Source: Ahaetulla prasina
Taxonomy: Eukaryota > Chordata > Lepidosauria > Squamata > Colubridae
Reading direction: 5' to 3'
Length of the DNA: 64,000 nucleotides
NCBI RefSeq assembly: GCF_028640845.1
Contig: NC_080542.1
Span: 129,292,580 to 129,356,579, forward strand
This document shows positions 45,558-57,330 of the stretch, one piece after another (the stretch's first letter is position 1; every line of letters begins with the position of its first letter). The position numbers and the translations under genes were made by a program. The notes beneath the pieces were generated by a model. The model saw only the letters and a list, made by a program, of their open reading frames with translations, ran no database searches and was not told the DNA's origin.

Positions 45558-45715
45558 CTTACAATGTTTGTTTAGTGACCATACAAAGTTACAATAATGC
45601 TAAAAATGGGATTTATGATTGGTCCACACACTTATCACTGTTGTAGTATTTTGCATTGCCATCTGTGAATTTACCAGCTGGCTTCCAGTAACCAAAGTCA
45701 ATGGGGATGCCAGCA
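45557..45715. repeat. CAGGTAGTCCTC-type repeat fragment
   Basis: Words such as ACTTACAATGTTTGTTTAGT and CAGCTGGCTTCCAGTAACCA match the inverse orientation of the family. Truncated. Confidence 0.45.
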
Positions 45716-46604
45716 GGGAATGTTGCAAGTTGCAGATATGTGATGTCTTGTTCAATGAATGGGGCAAAAAGGCATCAGAATCACTGGACAAACTCTTTCA
45801 AAGCTCCTGGAACACCAGGGAACTACTAGACAATTGGAAAAGAGTTAAAGTGGTTCCAATGTTCAATTAAAGGGGGGGAAATGGATCCAGGAAACTACAA
45901 ACCTACCAGTCCAGAAAAACTCTGCAAAAGATAATCAAGCAACAGATTTGCCAGCAACAACAAGCAAAGCTATTTCTAGAAGTCGACATGGGTTTGTTAA
46001 TAACATATCATGTCAAATAAACCTTTATTGCCTTCTTTGTCAAAATGACTAAATTGGTGGATCAGGAAAATACTGTGGACATAGTTTACTTACAGACAAT
46101 ACCACAACTGATTGATCAACTGCACTCAATGAACTACATCTAAATGGAGCAGGCATGCAGTGGTTCTGTCTTAGGCCCAATATCTTCAACATTTTCATAA
46201 ATGATTTAGCCAAAGGGACAAAAGAGAAGTATCAAATCTGCAGATGACACTAAACTTGGGGGAAGGGGCAGGGGAGAAGAGAAGCCAACAATTTAGAAGA
46301 AAAACTCTTCAAAAGAACCTTAATAGACTTGAATACTAGGCCTTATCCAACAAAAAGGCAATTCAGCGGTGAGAAAAGTTAAGTCTTACATTTAGGCAAG
46401 AAAAACCACAGGTACAGAATAGATGGCACCTAGCTCAAAAGTAGTTACTGTGAGAGGGATTTAAGTGTCCTAGTGAACCAACACTTAAGTATGAGTCAGC
46501 AGTGAGTTGCAGCTGCCAAAAAAGCCAATACAATCCTAGACAGTATCAACAGAGAAATAATATCAAGCTCACATGATACAATACATCATTGCAAAACACT
46601 CGGT

Positions 46605-47335
46605 AAGAGTTATCAATCTTTTTTTATGAAGTTTTCTCTCTGGTAATGCTATACTTCAAACTAGGGCATATAAAACCTTTGCCAGACCTATACTTGAATA
46701 CTGCTTCCCTGCCTGGAACCCTCACTGTATTTTAGACATCAATACATTAGAGAGGGTCCAGAGATATTTTACTAGAAGAGTACTCAAATATTCTGCTTGA
46801 AATAAAATTTCCTATACCACCAGGCTTGAAATTTTAGGTCTGGATAGCCTCGAATTATGCCGTCTATGTTCTGACCTATGTTTAGTTCATAAGATTATTT
46901 ACCAAAACGTCCTACCTGTAAATGAGTACTTTAATTTCAGCCATAATAACACAAGGGTTATCAATAGATTCAAACTCAATGTAATTCGCTCTAATCTTGA
47001 TTGTAGGAAATATGACTTCTGCAATAGAGTAGTAAATTTCTGGAACACTCTACCTGATCCTGTTGTTAGTCTCGCTAATCCCCATACCTTTTACCTTAAA
47101 CTGTCTACCGTGGACCTTTCATGTTTCTTAAGAGGTCCCTAAGGGAGCGTGCATAAGTGCACCAGCATGCCTACCATCCCGGTCCTACTGTCCCTATTTA
47201 TATGTAATCATTCTATGTGTTTATGGCTATGTTTTGCCTATTTATATCCTATTATATGTGCCAATTTTTTTATGTGTCCATGTCTATGTCTATACTGTTA
47301 CTTATTTCCTTGAACTTTTGACAAATAAATAAATA
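46605..47335 (+). mobile_element. Unassigned non-LTR retrotransposon 3' end
   Basis: The plus frame reads ILEYCFPAWNPHCILDINTL, LEILGLDSLELCRLCSDLCL and YDFCNRVVNFWNTLPDPVVS, a C-terminal LINE ORF2 domain (the RR-x-NxWN-LP-like signature), followed by GGGAGCGTGCATAAGTGCAC, CCTACCATCCCGGTCCTACT and an AAATAAATA tail (47321-47341). Clade not settled: CR1-group, Rex1 or Vingi are possible. It shares its 3' end with 9928-10058. Confidence 0.65.
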
Positions 47336-47479
47336 AATAAATGCCAGTGCTTTATATCACACTGGTAAGACCACACTTGGGTTCTGATGACCATGATATA
47401 AAAAAGATGTTGAGAGGGCAGAGAAAAGCAACAAAGTTGACTTTGTAAGTTGACTTTGTAAAAAAAATATACAAATAGA

Positions 47480-47561
47480 ATGAGACTATTGCCTTATACA
47501 TTGTAAGCCGCCCTGAGTCTTCGGAGAAGGGCGGGGTATAAATGTAAAAAAAAAAAAAAAG
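47480..47561 (+). mobile_element. Short retroposed LINE tail
   Basis: AGACTATTGCCTTATACATT, GTAAGCCGCCCTGAGTCTTC, GGAGAAGGGCGG and ATAAATG followed by A15. It starts at the same base as the copy in the gypsy element, suggesting a defined unit of about 80 bp and not random truncation. Confidence 0.7.
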
Positions 47562-47879
47562 AGCAACAAATTAGAGATTAAACGGTATGGCAAAAGATTG
47601 CAGGAACTAAGTATGTCTGTTCTAATGAAGAGAGGGATTAGGATAACATGATAACTATCAACCTCGAAATGAGGAGGAACTTTCTGACAGTGAGATCACT
47701 CAACCAATGGAACAGCTTGCTGTTGTGGGAGCTTCATCAGTTGAGACTTTCAAGAAATGATTGGACTGCTATTTGTTAGAAATGGTGTAGGATCTCCTGC
47801 TTGAGCGGGTGGTTGGACTAGATGATTTATAAAGTCCCTTCTAACTCTGTTAATCTGTTAATCTGTCTTCCATTATTTG

Positions 47880-48160
47880 ACGGACTGTTACAAGGAAAAG
47901 GGGATGAACTATTCTCCAAAGCATCTGATGTCAGGACAAAAAATAATGGGTGGAAGATTATTAAAGAGACATCCAATGTAGAATTAAGGATACATTTCCT
48001 GGCAGTGAGATCAGCGGAACAGCTTGTCTCAAGAAATTATGTGTGCTCCATCAATGGAGGTTTTCAAGAAGAGATTTGTCCAATAGTGTAGGGTCTCCTA
48101 CTCAAGCAGTTGTACTAAAAGACCTCCAAAGTCTCTCCCAACTCTGTTATTCTATATTTT
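47880..48160 (+). mobile_element. CR1 LINE 3' end, second copy
   Basis: ACTATTCTCCAAAGCATCTG, AATAATGGGTGGAAGATTAT and CTCAAGCAGTTGTACTAAAA, then CTCCCAACTCTGTTATTCTA: the C-terminus and 3' UTR of CR1. It lies directly behind the previous CR1. Confidence 0.75.
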
Positions 48161-48164
48161 AAAG

Positions 48165-48257
48165 TTAAATCAGATGTGATTGTATGGTGCTCACTTAATG
48201 CTTAACAATGAATTTTCCATTCCCAGTTGTGCTAATAAATTGAGGATTACTTGTATA
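48165..48257. repeat. CAGGTAGTCCTC-type repeat tip
   Basis: GGTGCTCACTTAATGCTTAA and AATAAATTGAGGATTACTTG are the right end of the family. Confidence 0.45.
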
Positions 48258-51200
48258 ATATAATTACCGGTTTTTTACAATCTCAGAGGCATAAGACAAT
48301 CACGCCAAAATTAAAGTATCTTTACAAACACTTGTCTATAAAAGACAAATTGAATCCTCTGGAACAAGGGCAAATATGTTAATGTTCTTTATCCACTAGA
48401 ATCTCAAATTATTCTAAATACCTCATGAGATAAAGATCTGGAAAAAAAAGATAAGTCCTTGCATGACAAAATGTTGGCTATTATTCTCATCCAGTCTCAT
48501 CTACTACAGGAGTAGCAGTAAACAATCCTATACTACCTTTACATGACAATCTTTTAAATATTAGACTTCTCAGTCTAACCATCCTGTAGCCTCTTCGATG
48601 GGTGCTGTTCGGATTGTCAATTCTTTAAATTAAATGTCCAGAACATAAAGTATAAAAGTTAGTTTGGCTGGTGCAAAATATAGTGAAACTATTATTTTTT
48701 TCTTTGATGTGGACATCATGGTTTTGTTAATTCAGTTGAAATTTACACTATTTTTTTTAGCATCTCTCTAAAAATTGGATCACATGGAATTTATTATCCA
48801 TAAAGAAAGTCTTCCTCAGTCTGATGCTGCCAGATGTGCTGGACCAATTCTCAGGAATTCCATCTTTAGCTACTTTTCCAGAACATCTAGAACACTTTTC
48901 CCCCCTAAATATATCTTCCAAACTATGCCTTATCACAATCTTCTCTCTTTGTACTAAAGGCTTAAAGTATGTCTGTTTTACTTCATATAAATAATTTTAA
49001 ATACGGTTCCCACTTGACAAAATTAACTGTATCTTAAATCTGTTTTCTATAATATTGTTTATTCTAGTTTTGTGTTTTTTGCAAATATGATAAGCAACCC
49101 TTCTTCATATTCATATGAAGACTGTATATAAAAATATTGGATCAAACACCCCTACAACAAACCTGTAGCATCCAATTTGAGACCGCCCAACAGGTTGATT
49201 AATGAACACATACTGAGTACGGTTGTTTAACCAGCTGTTATATATCATATGGACATGTCAAAAGACATTATATCAACTCTGTTACTATCATCAGCCAAAC
49301 TTTAATTTCATCACAACATGAAATCAGGTTTGTTTGACAAGACCTATTTTTTAAAAAATCAAGTTGACTGGCATTAATTACATTTTGTGTACTACATATA
49401 AATTGGAGTAGTGGTAAATAAATGGCAAGGACAGGGCAACTAGACAGCACTATACAGATTGCCTGATGAGTTGGGCTCATTCCAACTATGTGTTGAATAT
49501 AGCTAAGTGTACAGCCCAGATTCAATTTGTAAAATGAGAGATGAAGGAATTCAAACTGATCTGTTATTCATGCTCTCTCCCTGGGTAACCTGTCAGACTA
49601 GCCCTGTTTTAATATGGTAAAAATGTCCTCTTGAAGGAAATATGTGATGCTGTTGTTGTTGAAGATGAACTTATAGTTCTAAGAAGCATGTTACCTTCAG
49701 CATATTTTCTTGTAGCCAATGTCTAATTTAAAAAATATCCTCCGAGCAAGCTGTTCGGATTTCTGACAAGAATGACCTGTCCCTTGTTTGATAGCTGCTA
49801 TATGAGCAAGAAAGAGAATGAATAAAGAACTAAGAATAAGAGTTTTAGATCAGAAAAAAAAGTTTTTGGAAAGAGGTAATATAGAGAGCCAATCACTTTT
49901 GGCTCTGATTCTGCAATTATTTTGGCCCCTGAATTACTCCAGGGAAAAAAGCAGATAGAAAAAAACATGCACAGCCTTATATCTTAACTTGGCAAACATC
50001 AACAATACAGATTAGCCTTCATCAATCAATGTTTCAACTGCATATTACAGAATTGTTTGGAAAGTTTTTAGTATTCTGGCTGAATAATTAGGTGATTTAT
50101 AATGGCGGCTGAAAAAAGAATAAACAAGTGATGGAATTCATTTTCAGTCTGGTTAAAATGTAAATCTGAAAAGATTTACATCACAACTATCTGTGTCAAC
50201 CTTTATAATATTTTCTCTGATTTCATTATGTCTGAAATCCCACCTTGTTTTATGAGTTTTAGAATTTTTTTTCCAGACTGATTTATGGCAAAATTATGTT
50301 ATCCATAATCCTGCCCAACAGTAAATGATACTGAGTGATTTCCGGTTCAGAATTCTAACTGCAGCATCTGTTTTAGATTTTTGACCCATCTATTTATATA
50401 TATATATAAACAGGCATATTTTATAATAGCTTTTTAAAGAGCTAAAATAATTGATTACAATCCTTGTATAGCTTTAATCTCAGCTATGTAACTTATTCTT
50501 GTTAAAACCAATTTAAGGAACAATTAACTGCTGAGGCCTTCCTGTTACACTTTCAATATTTCCAAAACCCAAATGAATTTTCAGTATGAACTGATCTGGC
50601 AATATGGCATGCAAACCTAGGAACCGTCAAACACTACGGTCAATTAAACCAGCTCAATATTAATAATTTTTACCTATAAAACAATAGTATTACCAGTGGG
50701 ACAGGATGAATAGTTTGTTTGCAAAAACCCCACTGTTTGACTTCCACTAGTGATTCCATCCTACTTTGTAAAACTTTGTTGTCTGAAACTTCACATCCAT
50801 TTTCTTAATGTTTTTAACCTAGTGTCTGTGAAATTTTTATTGCTCCCTAGTTGATGACATTTGATCTGAATGTAACCACACACCTCTAAGCTCAGCAGCA
50901 TTTGTCACAAGCCATTATAAATTATCATGCTGATAGTTTGCATTGCTGGGAAACCGGAAAACTTCCATAAATCCAAAGGCCTGTGAATCAGTGACATTCT
51001 TGTTTACTATTCAGACATAAAGTTTTAAAGAATAAAGTTTTAAAAGAATATATATAGCTAATGTATTAGAGTAAACAAATCCTATTAGTTACAGAACTGC
51101 ACCCCCAAAATATTTGCAAAAGGCACAAACATGAAAACATAAGCATTGAAAATATTTTCTTCTATTCATTGTAACTACGTACATTAGCTCTTGTTCTTCA

Positions 51201-51486
51201 TAAACAACGCTAATAAAGTGCAATGAATCAATACAGAAATATTATATATTATACCATCTTGTCTTAAGACCAAATTTCAAATGTGAACATAAATATATCA
51301 CAAATATACATGATTGAATTGAAACATTCATGTACATTGTTTAACATACAGCATTATAATACTGCATGCAGTGTTTATGTTTTTAAGGTTTAGAGTTTGC
51401 TTCACAGGTCTGTAGATTAGAACAATTTTCAGAACATTCCTGCAATTATTTTTCTTTTTATTTCCAACAGTTCTTCTTTCCTTGAT
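48258..51486. other. No recognised feature
   Basis: 3.2 kb of AT-rich intron and one of the longest stretches here without a repeat I can name. Short open frames lack domains. Confidence 0.55.
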
Positions 51487-51645
51487 TTATAGTTTCCTTT
51501 TACCCCACAACAGCAATCCCTGTGAGATAAGTTGAGCTGAGAAAGGGCAACTGGTTGAAAGTTATCTTGGAAGCTTCCATGATTGATGGCAGATTTGAAG
51601 TGGAGCTCCCTGATTTGAATTCATCAACCATTACACCATGCGGAA
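51487..51645 (-). mobile_element. tRNA-derived SINE fragment, minus orientation
   Basis: CCCCACAACAGCAATCCCTG, TGTGAGATAAGTTGAGCTGA and AACCATTACACCATGCGGAA follow the inverse order of a tRNA-SINE with a CORE/MIR-like middle. Diverged. Confidence 0.5.
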
Positions 51646-52049
51646 TTTTCTATAAAACAAGCAATAGCTTTCTCCTCCCAAAGGCAATTATAAACATAAA
51701 AATGACATGATAGAAACTTTCACAAGATCTTTAAAATTACACTCTACCCAAAGAATATCTAAGGAAGAGCAAAGAAACAAAACTGGAATGTAGTTATGAA
51801 AGTGTAATGCTAAAACATCTCAAATATAATCAAGCTGTTCAATCTGATTTCTGATGTTCTCGGTATCTCTCTCTCTGTGTGTGTGGGTCTCCCTCTGTCT
51901 CTCTCTCTTGCGGATTACAAAAAATGTTCAAGATATTGACAGCGATGGAGCTTTGATTGTATAATCATGGTCACCATTTTGACTTTTAAAAATCTTCCTG
52001 AGGATACCTCTATCACTACTCTAAAAATTGTATGCACTCACTTCCTGTT

Positions 52050-52380
52050 CAGGTAGTCCTCAGGTTATGACCATAATGGAGGTTGATCATTACACATGTA
52101 GTAGTTGCAAAATGGGTAGATCACATAAATGACCCACTTTAACATTTTTGTGGCAGTCATTAAATGAGTGACGTAGTCATAAGTGCATGCTCGTTAAATA
52201 ATGCCAGAACATTAAGTGAACCCGTTGTTAGCTATGGCTGAGCACTGCCAAAAACCAGAAATAAGATCTGATTTTTTTCAAAACCATCATAAGAATGGTA
52301 TTACATGACTGTGGGATCATGCAAAGAGTCTGTCAATATGTCCATGCTGCCAAGTGCCAAAAGTAAGTCACATGACCAAG
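52050..52380. repeat. CAGGTAGTCCTC-type repeat
   Basis: Starts CAGGTAGTCCTCAGGTTATG, the best preserved family terminus in the window. The right end fades near 52380. Confidence 0.65.
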
Positions 52381-53346
52381 GAGAGGGGTGATGTCAGAAC
52401 TTTGGATCCAGATCATAAATTCCCTTTTTCTCAGAGTCGTCAAGCATAATAAGGATTGCAAGATGAAGGTAAGGTGTTTTGAATTTAAATGTTTTGGGGA
52501 GCAATTTAACCAGCTGTCCTCCACATTTGTAATTAAAAATTAAAAGGAAATGGATCATTTGGAGAAATAAGTTTGCATTTTGGAAATTCACAAGATATTG
52601 GAGCAGTTTCAAAGTTTTTTCCCCTACTTTTGTATCTTTAGAATGCTGCTTAGTTTTATAAATAACCCAGAAAGACTGTGTGGTCCTGTAACTTCTCAAT
52701 TAACTGCTCGTACTGTAAGGAGACCAATCCCTTGATGAATGACCCTTTGCAAGCATGGGGCAAGTCCAGCTGTACAAATCAGGGCATCATTGAGAAATAA
52801 AAGGTGAAAAAGTGAAGACATAGAGGATACTAACTGAGAAAAGGACTGCAGCCTATTAGGGATTAGGCGTCTCTGGGCGGAGAAGGATAAGAAGCAAGAA
52901 AAAAGATAAGCACAAAGAGAGACTTGCAAAAGGCCTGCTGGGCCCAGACAAGGAACAGAGGCTAGTGAAATGGAAAGAAATTCAGATACAAATTCCTGGA
53001 GACATGAAAGCGGCTTAAAAGGGAAGAAAACAGATTTGCATTAAAGGAAGATGATTAAGGAGACAACAGAAGCAGCAAATGCAGCACCCTGATTGTTACT
53101 GAAGCCAGACTGAAATAAAAACAAGAGAATTGTTTAGTCTCAGTTGGGCAGGCCTCTGAGTTTGTTTGCTCAGACCCAGGCAGGGCTGTAGCTGCTCTTC
53201 AGACAGCTTCAATGTGACAATTACCACCACCTTCCAATGTCTCCATAACTGTTATTAAGGGGCAAATGCAATTAAGATGTAACAATAAACACGAACCCTT
53301 ATTTGTACTTCTTTCATCAAAAGCAGTAATTTGTTATCTCTGGTTT
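52381..53346. other. No recognised feature
   Basis: Slightly less AT-rich than average intron here, with no repeat or coding signal I can support. A minus-strand frame at 52394-52929 in pieces has no domain. Confidence 0.5.
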
Positions 53347-53376
53347 GAGTGTGTGTGTCTGTATGTATATATATGT

Positions 53377-53459
<83 letters not shown>

Positions 53460-53480
53460 CACACACACACACACACACTC
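53347..53480. repeat. Composite (TG)n(TA)n(CA)n microsatellite
   Basis: TG/TA mixed units, then about 14 TG, about 23 TA, then ACACACAC to 53478. The (TG)-(TA)-(CA) order is its own inverse complement, so the tract is one long imperfect palindrome. Open frames on both strands are artefacts. Confidence 0.95.
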
Positions 53481-53675
53481 ATGCATAAATGTGATGTGTG
53501 GGGGTTTTGAAACTAATACATCAACTGCTTTGATTGCAATATTGTATCTTTTATCTATATAACTGTGATAATAAACCAAAACCAAGAACTGGAAAATAAT
53601 AGGTTGCTTAAATGCTAAAAACCCAAGACTTTTTGACAAATGCACTAATATAGCGTTTTACCACCTAGAATATGG

Positions 53676-53676
53676 C

Positions 53677-53740
<64 letters not shown>

Positions 53741-53741
53741 G
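53676..53741. repeat. (AAT)n microsatellite, about 22 units
   Basis: A perfect AAT trinucleotide run. The poly-Tyr minus-strand frame at 53645-53839 is an artefact. Confidence 0.95.
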
Positions 53742-54407
53742 CAATTTTTGAAAAGTGTGAGGCTCTTTATGGTTTGAACATAGTTTTTAAATTTTCCTGT
53801 GAAATTCTTTTTTGAGGCAGATTTGCTCCTTTGACACAAATCTCTTCATTTGAGTTTAATTGTCGTAATGTGAAAGTCAAAGGGTCAGTATTTAAAATGG
53901 AACACAAAAATAACACAGGAAGCATTTAAGTTGTACAATGAAAGGCCAATTTAAGTAGGTCTGCCTACAAAGCTTTTGGCTGTAAAATTACCTATCTTTG
54001 CCTGACAACAAAACTGCCCAATTAGAGTGGAGTAAAAAGAAAAAAGACACTAATTAGGTTTCAAAGCATGCACTAAAGGGAGCAAATATTCTGCAGAAAA
54101 GAAAAAATACATTATGCCCATGGGTGCAATACACCTACACCAAGCCAAGTTTGTTAACTTTTTACCTCTACAGGATGGTCATGTGGTGCTATAATATAAC
54201 ATCTCAATTACTATGCTGTTACATTGCCATCCAGCAGCTTTTCTAAATAAATACTAAATTATTTATATTACAACAATGTAAATTTCTTCTTTGAATTGCA
54301 GGAAAAAGACATGCTCAGAAAACAGGAGCTTTAAAAATTTATTTAAAAAGCTCATTTTAAAATCTTGATTGTCACATTTAGCAACTGTGACTCCATTGAT
54401 CCACACA
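53742..54407. other. No recognised feature
   Basis: AT-rich intron. Confidence 0.55.
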
Positions 54408-54775
54408 AGTAGTTTTCCACTTATGACTGCTCATTTTAACAATGGTTTGAAATTACGTCAACCTTCAAAAAAGCCACTTACGACTTAAATTCACATTTAT
54501 GACCGGTTGCAACACAGCTTTCTGTCATGTGACCGCAGTTTGGATACTCTCAACTGGCTTACATGTATGATTGGTCTCAGCATCCTGCGATTACATGATC
54601 ACAATTTGCGACTTTTTGTTGGATTCACTGGGGAAACTATATTCACTTAATGACTACATGATTAGCTCAATAATCATGGTGACATGATTCCCATAAAAAT
54701 GTTATTAAAATCAGGTTCAGTCTTGTGATGACTTGACTTACGACCGCAATGACTTACAATGGAAATTTTGGTCCC
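54408..54775. repeat. CAGGTAGTCCTC-type repeat
   Basis: AAGTAGTTTTCCACTTATGA at the left, TTCATTTTGTGACCGCAGT-like and ACTTGACTTACGACCGCAAT blocks further right. It retains several CpG-derived positions such as TTACGACC. Confidence 0.6.
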
Positions 54776-55251
54776 ACGTGTGGTCACATGTCAGAGGCTA
54801 CTTTTATGGAGATTCAAGCTCCTTTTCATCAGACTAAGATCATCAAGGTGTTTTCTCTTCCACCTGCCAAATACCCTACCCAAGTAGCCTTATTTTACAG
54901 TTCCTGCTCAATAATCATTCAATCACTTACCTGTGTCAGAAGAAGCAGTCTATTCATTAGTTAGGCCCAGCCACAGAGATTTTGCTTCTTGAGGCAACCT
55001 ATATAGAGTATTCCTCCCACACAAGTGTTCTTTATTTGTTACACTTAAAATGCCACCAGATCAGAAAGATTCAAGGTGCCTTATGATAAAAACTCATCAG
55101 AAACATACAATCAAATTGCAGAAGCTATAAAAATGAAATGATGCTATGAGGAAGTACATAAAACATCAGTCTGGCCATCAACAACCTTCATCAGTCATCA
55201 CTTGGCAGGATCACAAAACTTCTTGGCTCGTGTACTGTTTAAAAAGCCAGG

Positions 55252-56281
55252 TTTTCCAAGTCATTCTTGGTCAGTAAAAACCAAATGCCTAGCTATAGAT
55301 TAGGTAGCACCTGACTCAACAGTAGTAACTGGGAGAGCATCTAAGGTGTCTTTGTAGGGATGAGCCAGCAATGTGCTGCAGCTGCCAAAAAAAAAAACAA
55401 CCCCCAATGCAGTCCTAGACTGTATGAAAAAAAGGATAGCATCTAGATCACAAATAGTGATATTGTAATTTTATACCCCACTAATGAGGCCACACAGGAG
55501 TACTGCATCCAGTTCTGGTCATCAGGATACAAACAAAGGCCTGAGACCATAGAAAATGTACAATGAAAAGCAACAAAAATGGTAAGGGCTCTGGAGATTA
55601 AACCATATGATGAACAGTTAAGGGAAGTAGGTATAGTTAGGGGTACCATAATAGCTGCCTTCCAGTATTTGAGGGGCTGTCATGGAGAAGAGCAGATTGA
55701 TTTGTTCTCCAAAGCACCAGAGGGCAGGACAAAAAGCAGGACAAAAAGAGATGCAACCTAAAACTAAGGAGAAAGTTGAAAATTTCCGACAAGGAGAACA
55801 ATTAATCAATGGAACAGCTTGCCTCCTGGGGTTGTGGGTGCTACATCATTGGAGATTTTAAAAATAGCCTGGACAACCATTTGACCTGCAGAGTACAAGG
55901 TTTCCTGCCTTGAACAGGGGTTGGAACGGAATGCCTCTTAGATCCTTCCAATCCTATGATTCTATGGTCTATCCATAGATATTCCAGAAGCCAGGAGTGG
56001 CAACAGAGCACACCTCTGGCAACCCACAATCCTTCTTTAATGGAAGGGATGTGGGACATGCCCATCTCATCCTATCTTACAGGACAAAGACAATTGGAGA
56101 AAAGAAGAGCACTTGTGTAGGTAATGATGGTCATGAGCCATGCAAATGATTTATAGATGACAACCAATATCTTGAATTTTACCTGGAAACTTTCTGATAA
56201 CTGGTATGGATTGCAAAGCATAGGTGTCAAATGCAGAGCACATTGCAATGTGTCATGGAATTGCATTCTGGATAAGTTGTA
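55252..56281 (+). repeat. Tandem duplication, copy 1 (1,030 bp), containing a CR1 3' end
   Basis: The unit starts TTTTCCAAGTCATTCTTGGT. It contains a degraded CR1 copy (about 55300-55980: CTGCATCCAGTTCTGGTCAT, FQYLRGCHGEEQIDLFSKAP frame, NQWNSLP-type block, CCTATGATTCTATGG terminal repeat) and 300 bp of unique sequence. It is followed immediately by copy 2. Confidence 0.95.
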
Positions 56282-57318
56282 TTTTCCAAGTCATTCTTGG
56301 TCAGTAAAAACCAAATGCCTAGCTATAGATTAGGTAGCACCTGACTCAACAGTAGTAACTGGGAGAGCATCTAAGGTGTCTTTGTAGGGATGAGCCAGCA
56401 ATGTGCTGCAGCTGCCAAAAAAAAAAACAACCCCCAATGCAGTCCTAGACTGTATGAAAAAAAGGATAGCATCTAGATCACAAATAGTGATATTGTAATT
56501 TTATACCCCACTAATGAGGCCACACAGGAGTACTGCATCCAGTTCTGGTCATCAGGATACAAACAAAGGCCTGAGACCATAGAAAATGTACAATGAAAAG
56601 CAACAAAAATGGTAAGGGCTCTGGAGATTAAACCATATGATGAACAGTTAAGGGAAGTAGGTATAGTTAGGGGTACCATAATAGCTGCCTTCCAGTATTT
56701 GAGGGGCTGTCATGGAGAAGAGCAGATTGATTTGTTCTCCAAAGCACCAGAGGGCAGGACAAAAAGCAGGACAAAAAAGAGAGATGCAACCTAAAACTAA
56801 GGAGAAAGTTGAAAAATTTCCGACAAGGAGAACAATTAATCAATGGAACAGCTTGCCTCCTGGGGTTGTGGGTGCTACATCATTGGAGATTTTAAAAAAT
56901 AGCCTGGACAACCATTTGACCTGCAGAGTACAAGGTTTCCTGCCTTGAACAGGGGGTTGGAACGGAATGCCTCTTAGATCCCTTCCAATCCTATGATTCT
57001 ATGGTCTATCCATAGATATTCCAGAAGCCAGGAGTGGCAACAGAGCACACCTCTGGCAACCCACAATCCTTCTTTAATGGAAGGGATGTGGGACATGCCC
57101 ATCTCATCCTATCTTACAGGACAAAGACAATTGGAGAAAAGAAGAGCACTTGTGTAGGTAATGATGGTCATGAGCCATGCAAATGATTTATAGATGACAA
57201 CCAATATCTTGAATTTTACCTGGAAACTTTCTGATAACTGGTATGGATTGCAAAGCATAGGTGTCAAATGCAGAGCACATTGCAATGTGTCATGGAATTG
57301 CATTCTGGATAAGTTGTA
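56282..57318 (+). repeat. Tandem duplication, copy 2 (1,037 bp)
   Basis: Nearly identical to copy 1. The 7-bp length difference comes from about five small insertions (for example CAAAAAGAGATGC against CAAAAAAGAGAGATGC, CAGGGGTTGG against CAGGGGGTTGG, AGATCCTTCC against AGATCCCTTCC), mostly in homopolymers. The 12-mer TTTTCCAAGTCA occurs at 55252, 56282 and 57319, marking the three unit boundaries. Confidence 0.95.
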
Positions 57319-57330
57319 TTTTCCAAGTCA

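Larger units (their letters stand above)
43430..45560 (+). mobile_element. L2-clade LINE, 5'-truncated, with 3' UTR and trinucleotide tail
   Basis: It begins within ORF2 between endonuclease and reverse transcriptase (REAKRSYVSTLIASADNRPA frame, 43434-43622), continues through the RT (next entry) and ends with the 3' UTR hairpin ACCGCCCTGAGTCCTTCGGG (45446) and an (AAT)n/(AAC)n tail. The composition is clearly richer in GC than the intron around it. Confidence 0.9.
45730..47865 (+). mobile_element. CR1 LINE, RT to 3' end, with two insertions
   Basis: 45730-46600 is degraded CR1 RT (LDKLFQSSWNTRELLDNWKR, FNIFINDLAKGT, and AGCTGCCAAAAAAGCCAATA corresponding to AAAKKANT). It resumes at 47336-47465 (CACACTGGTAAGACCACACT) and 47562-47865 (MRRNFLTVRSLNQWN-like block, GAGCGGGTGGTTGGACTAGA). 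It is interrupted by another LINE (46605-47335) and a short retroposed tail (47480-47561). Many stops. Confidence 0.75.

Noticed and set aside
45288..45597. Poly-Leu and poly-Asn frames
   Set aside because: Translations of the AAT/AAC tail of the L2 element.
53255..53645. Frames rich in Tyr-Ile and Cys-Val
   Set aside because: Direct translations of TA, TG and CA dinucleotide repeats.
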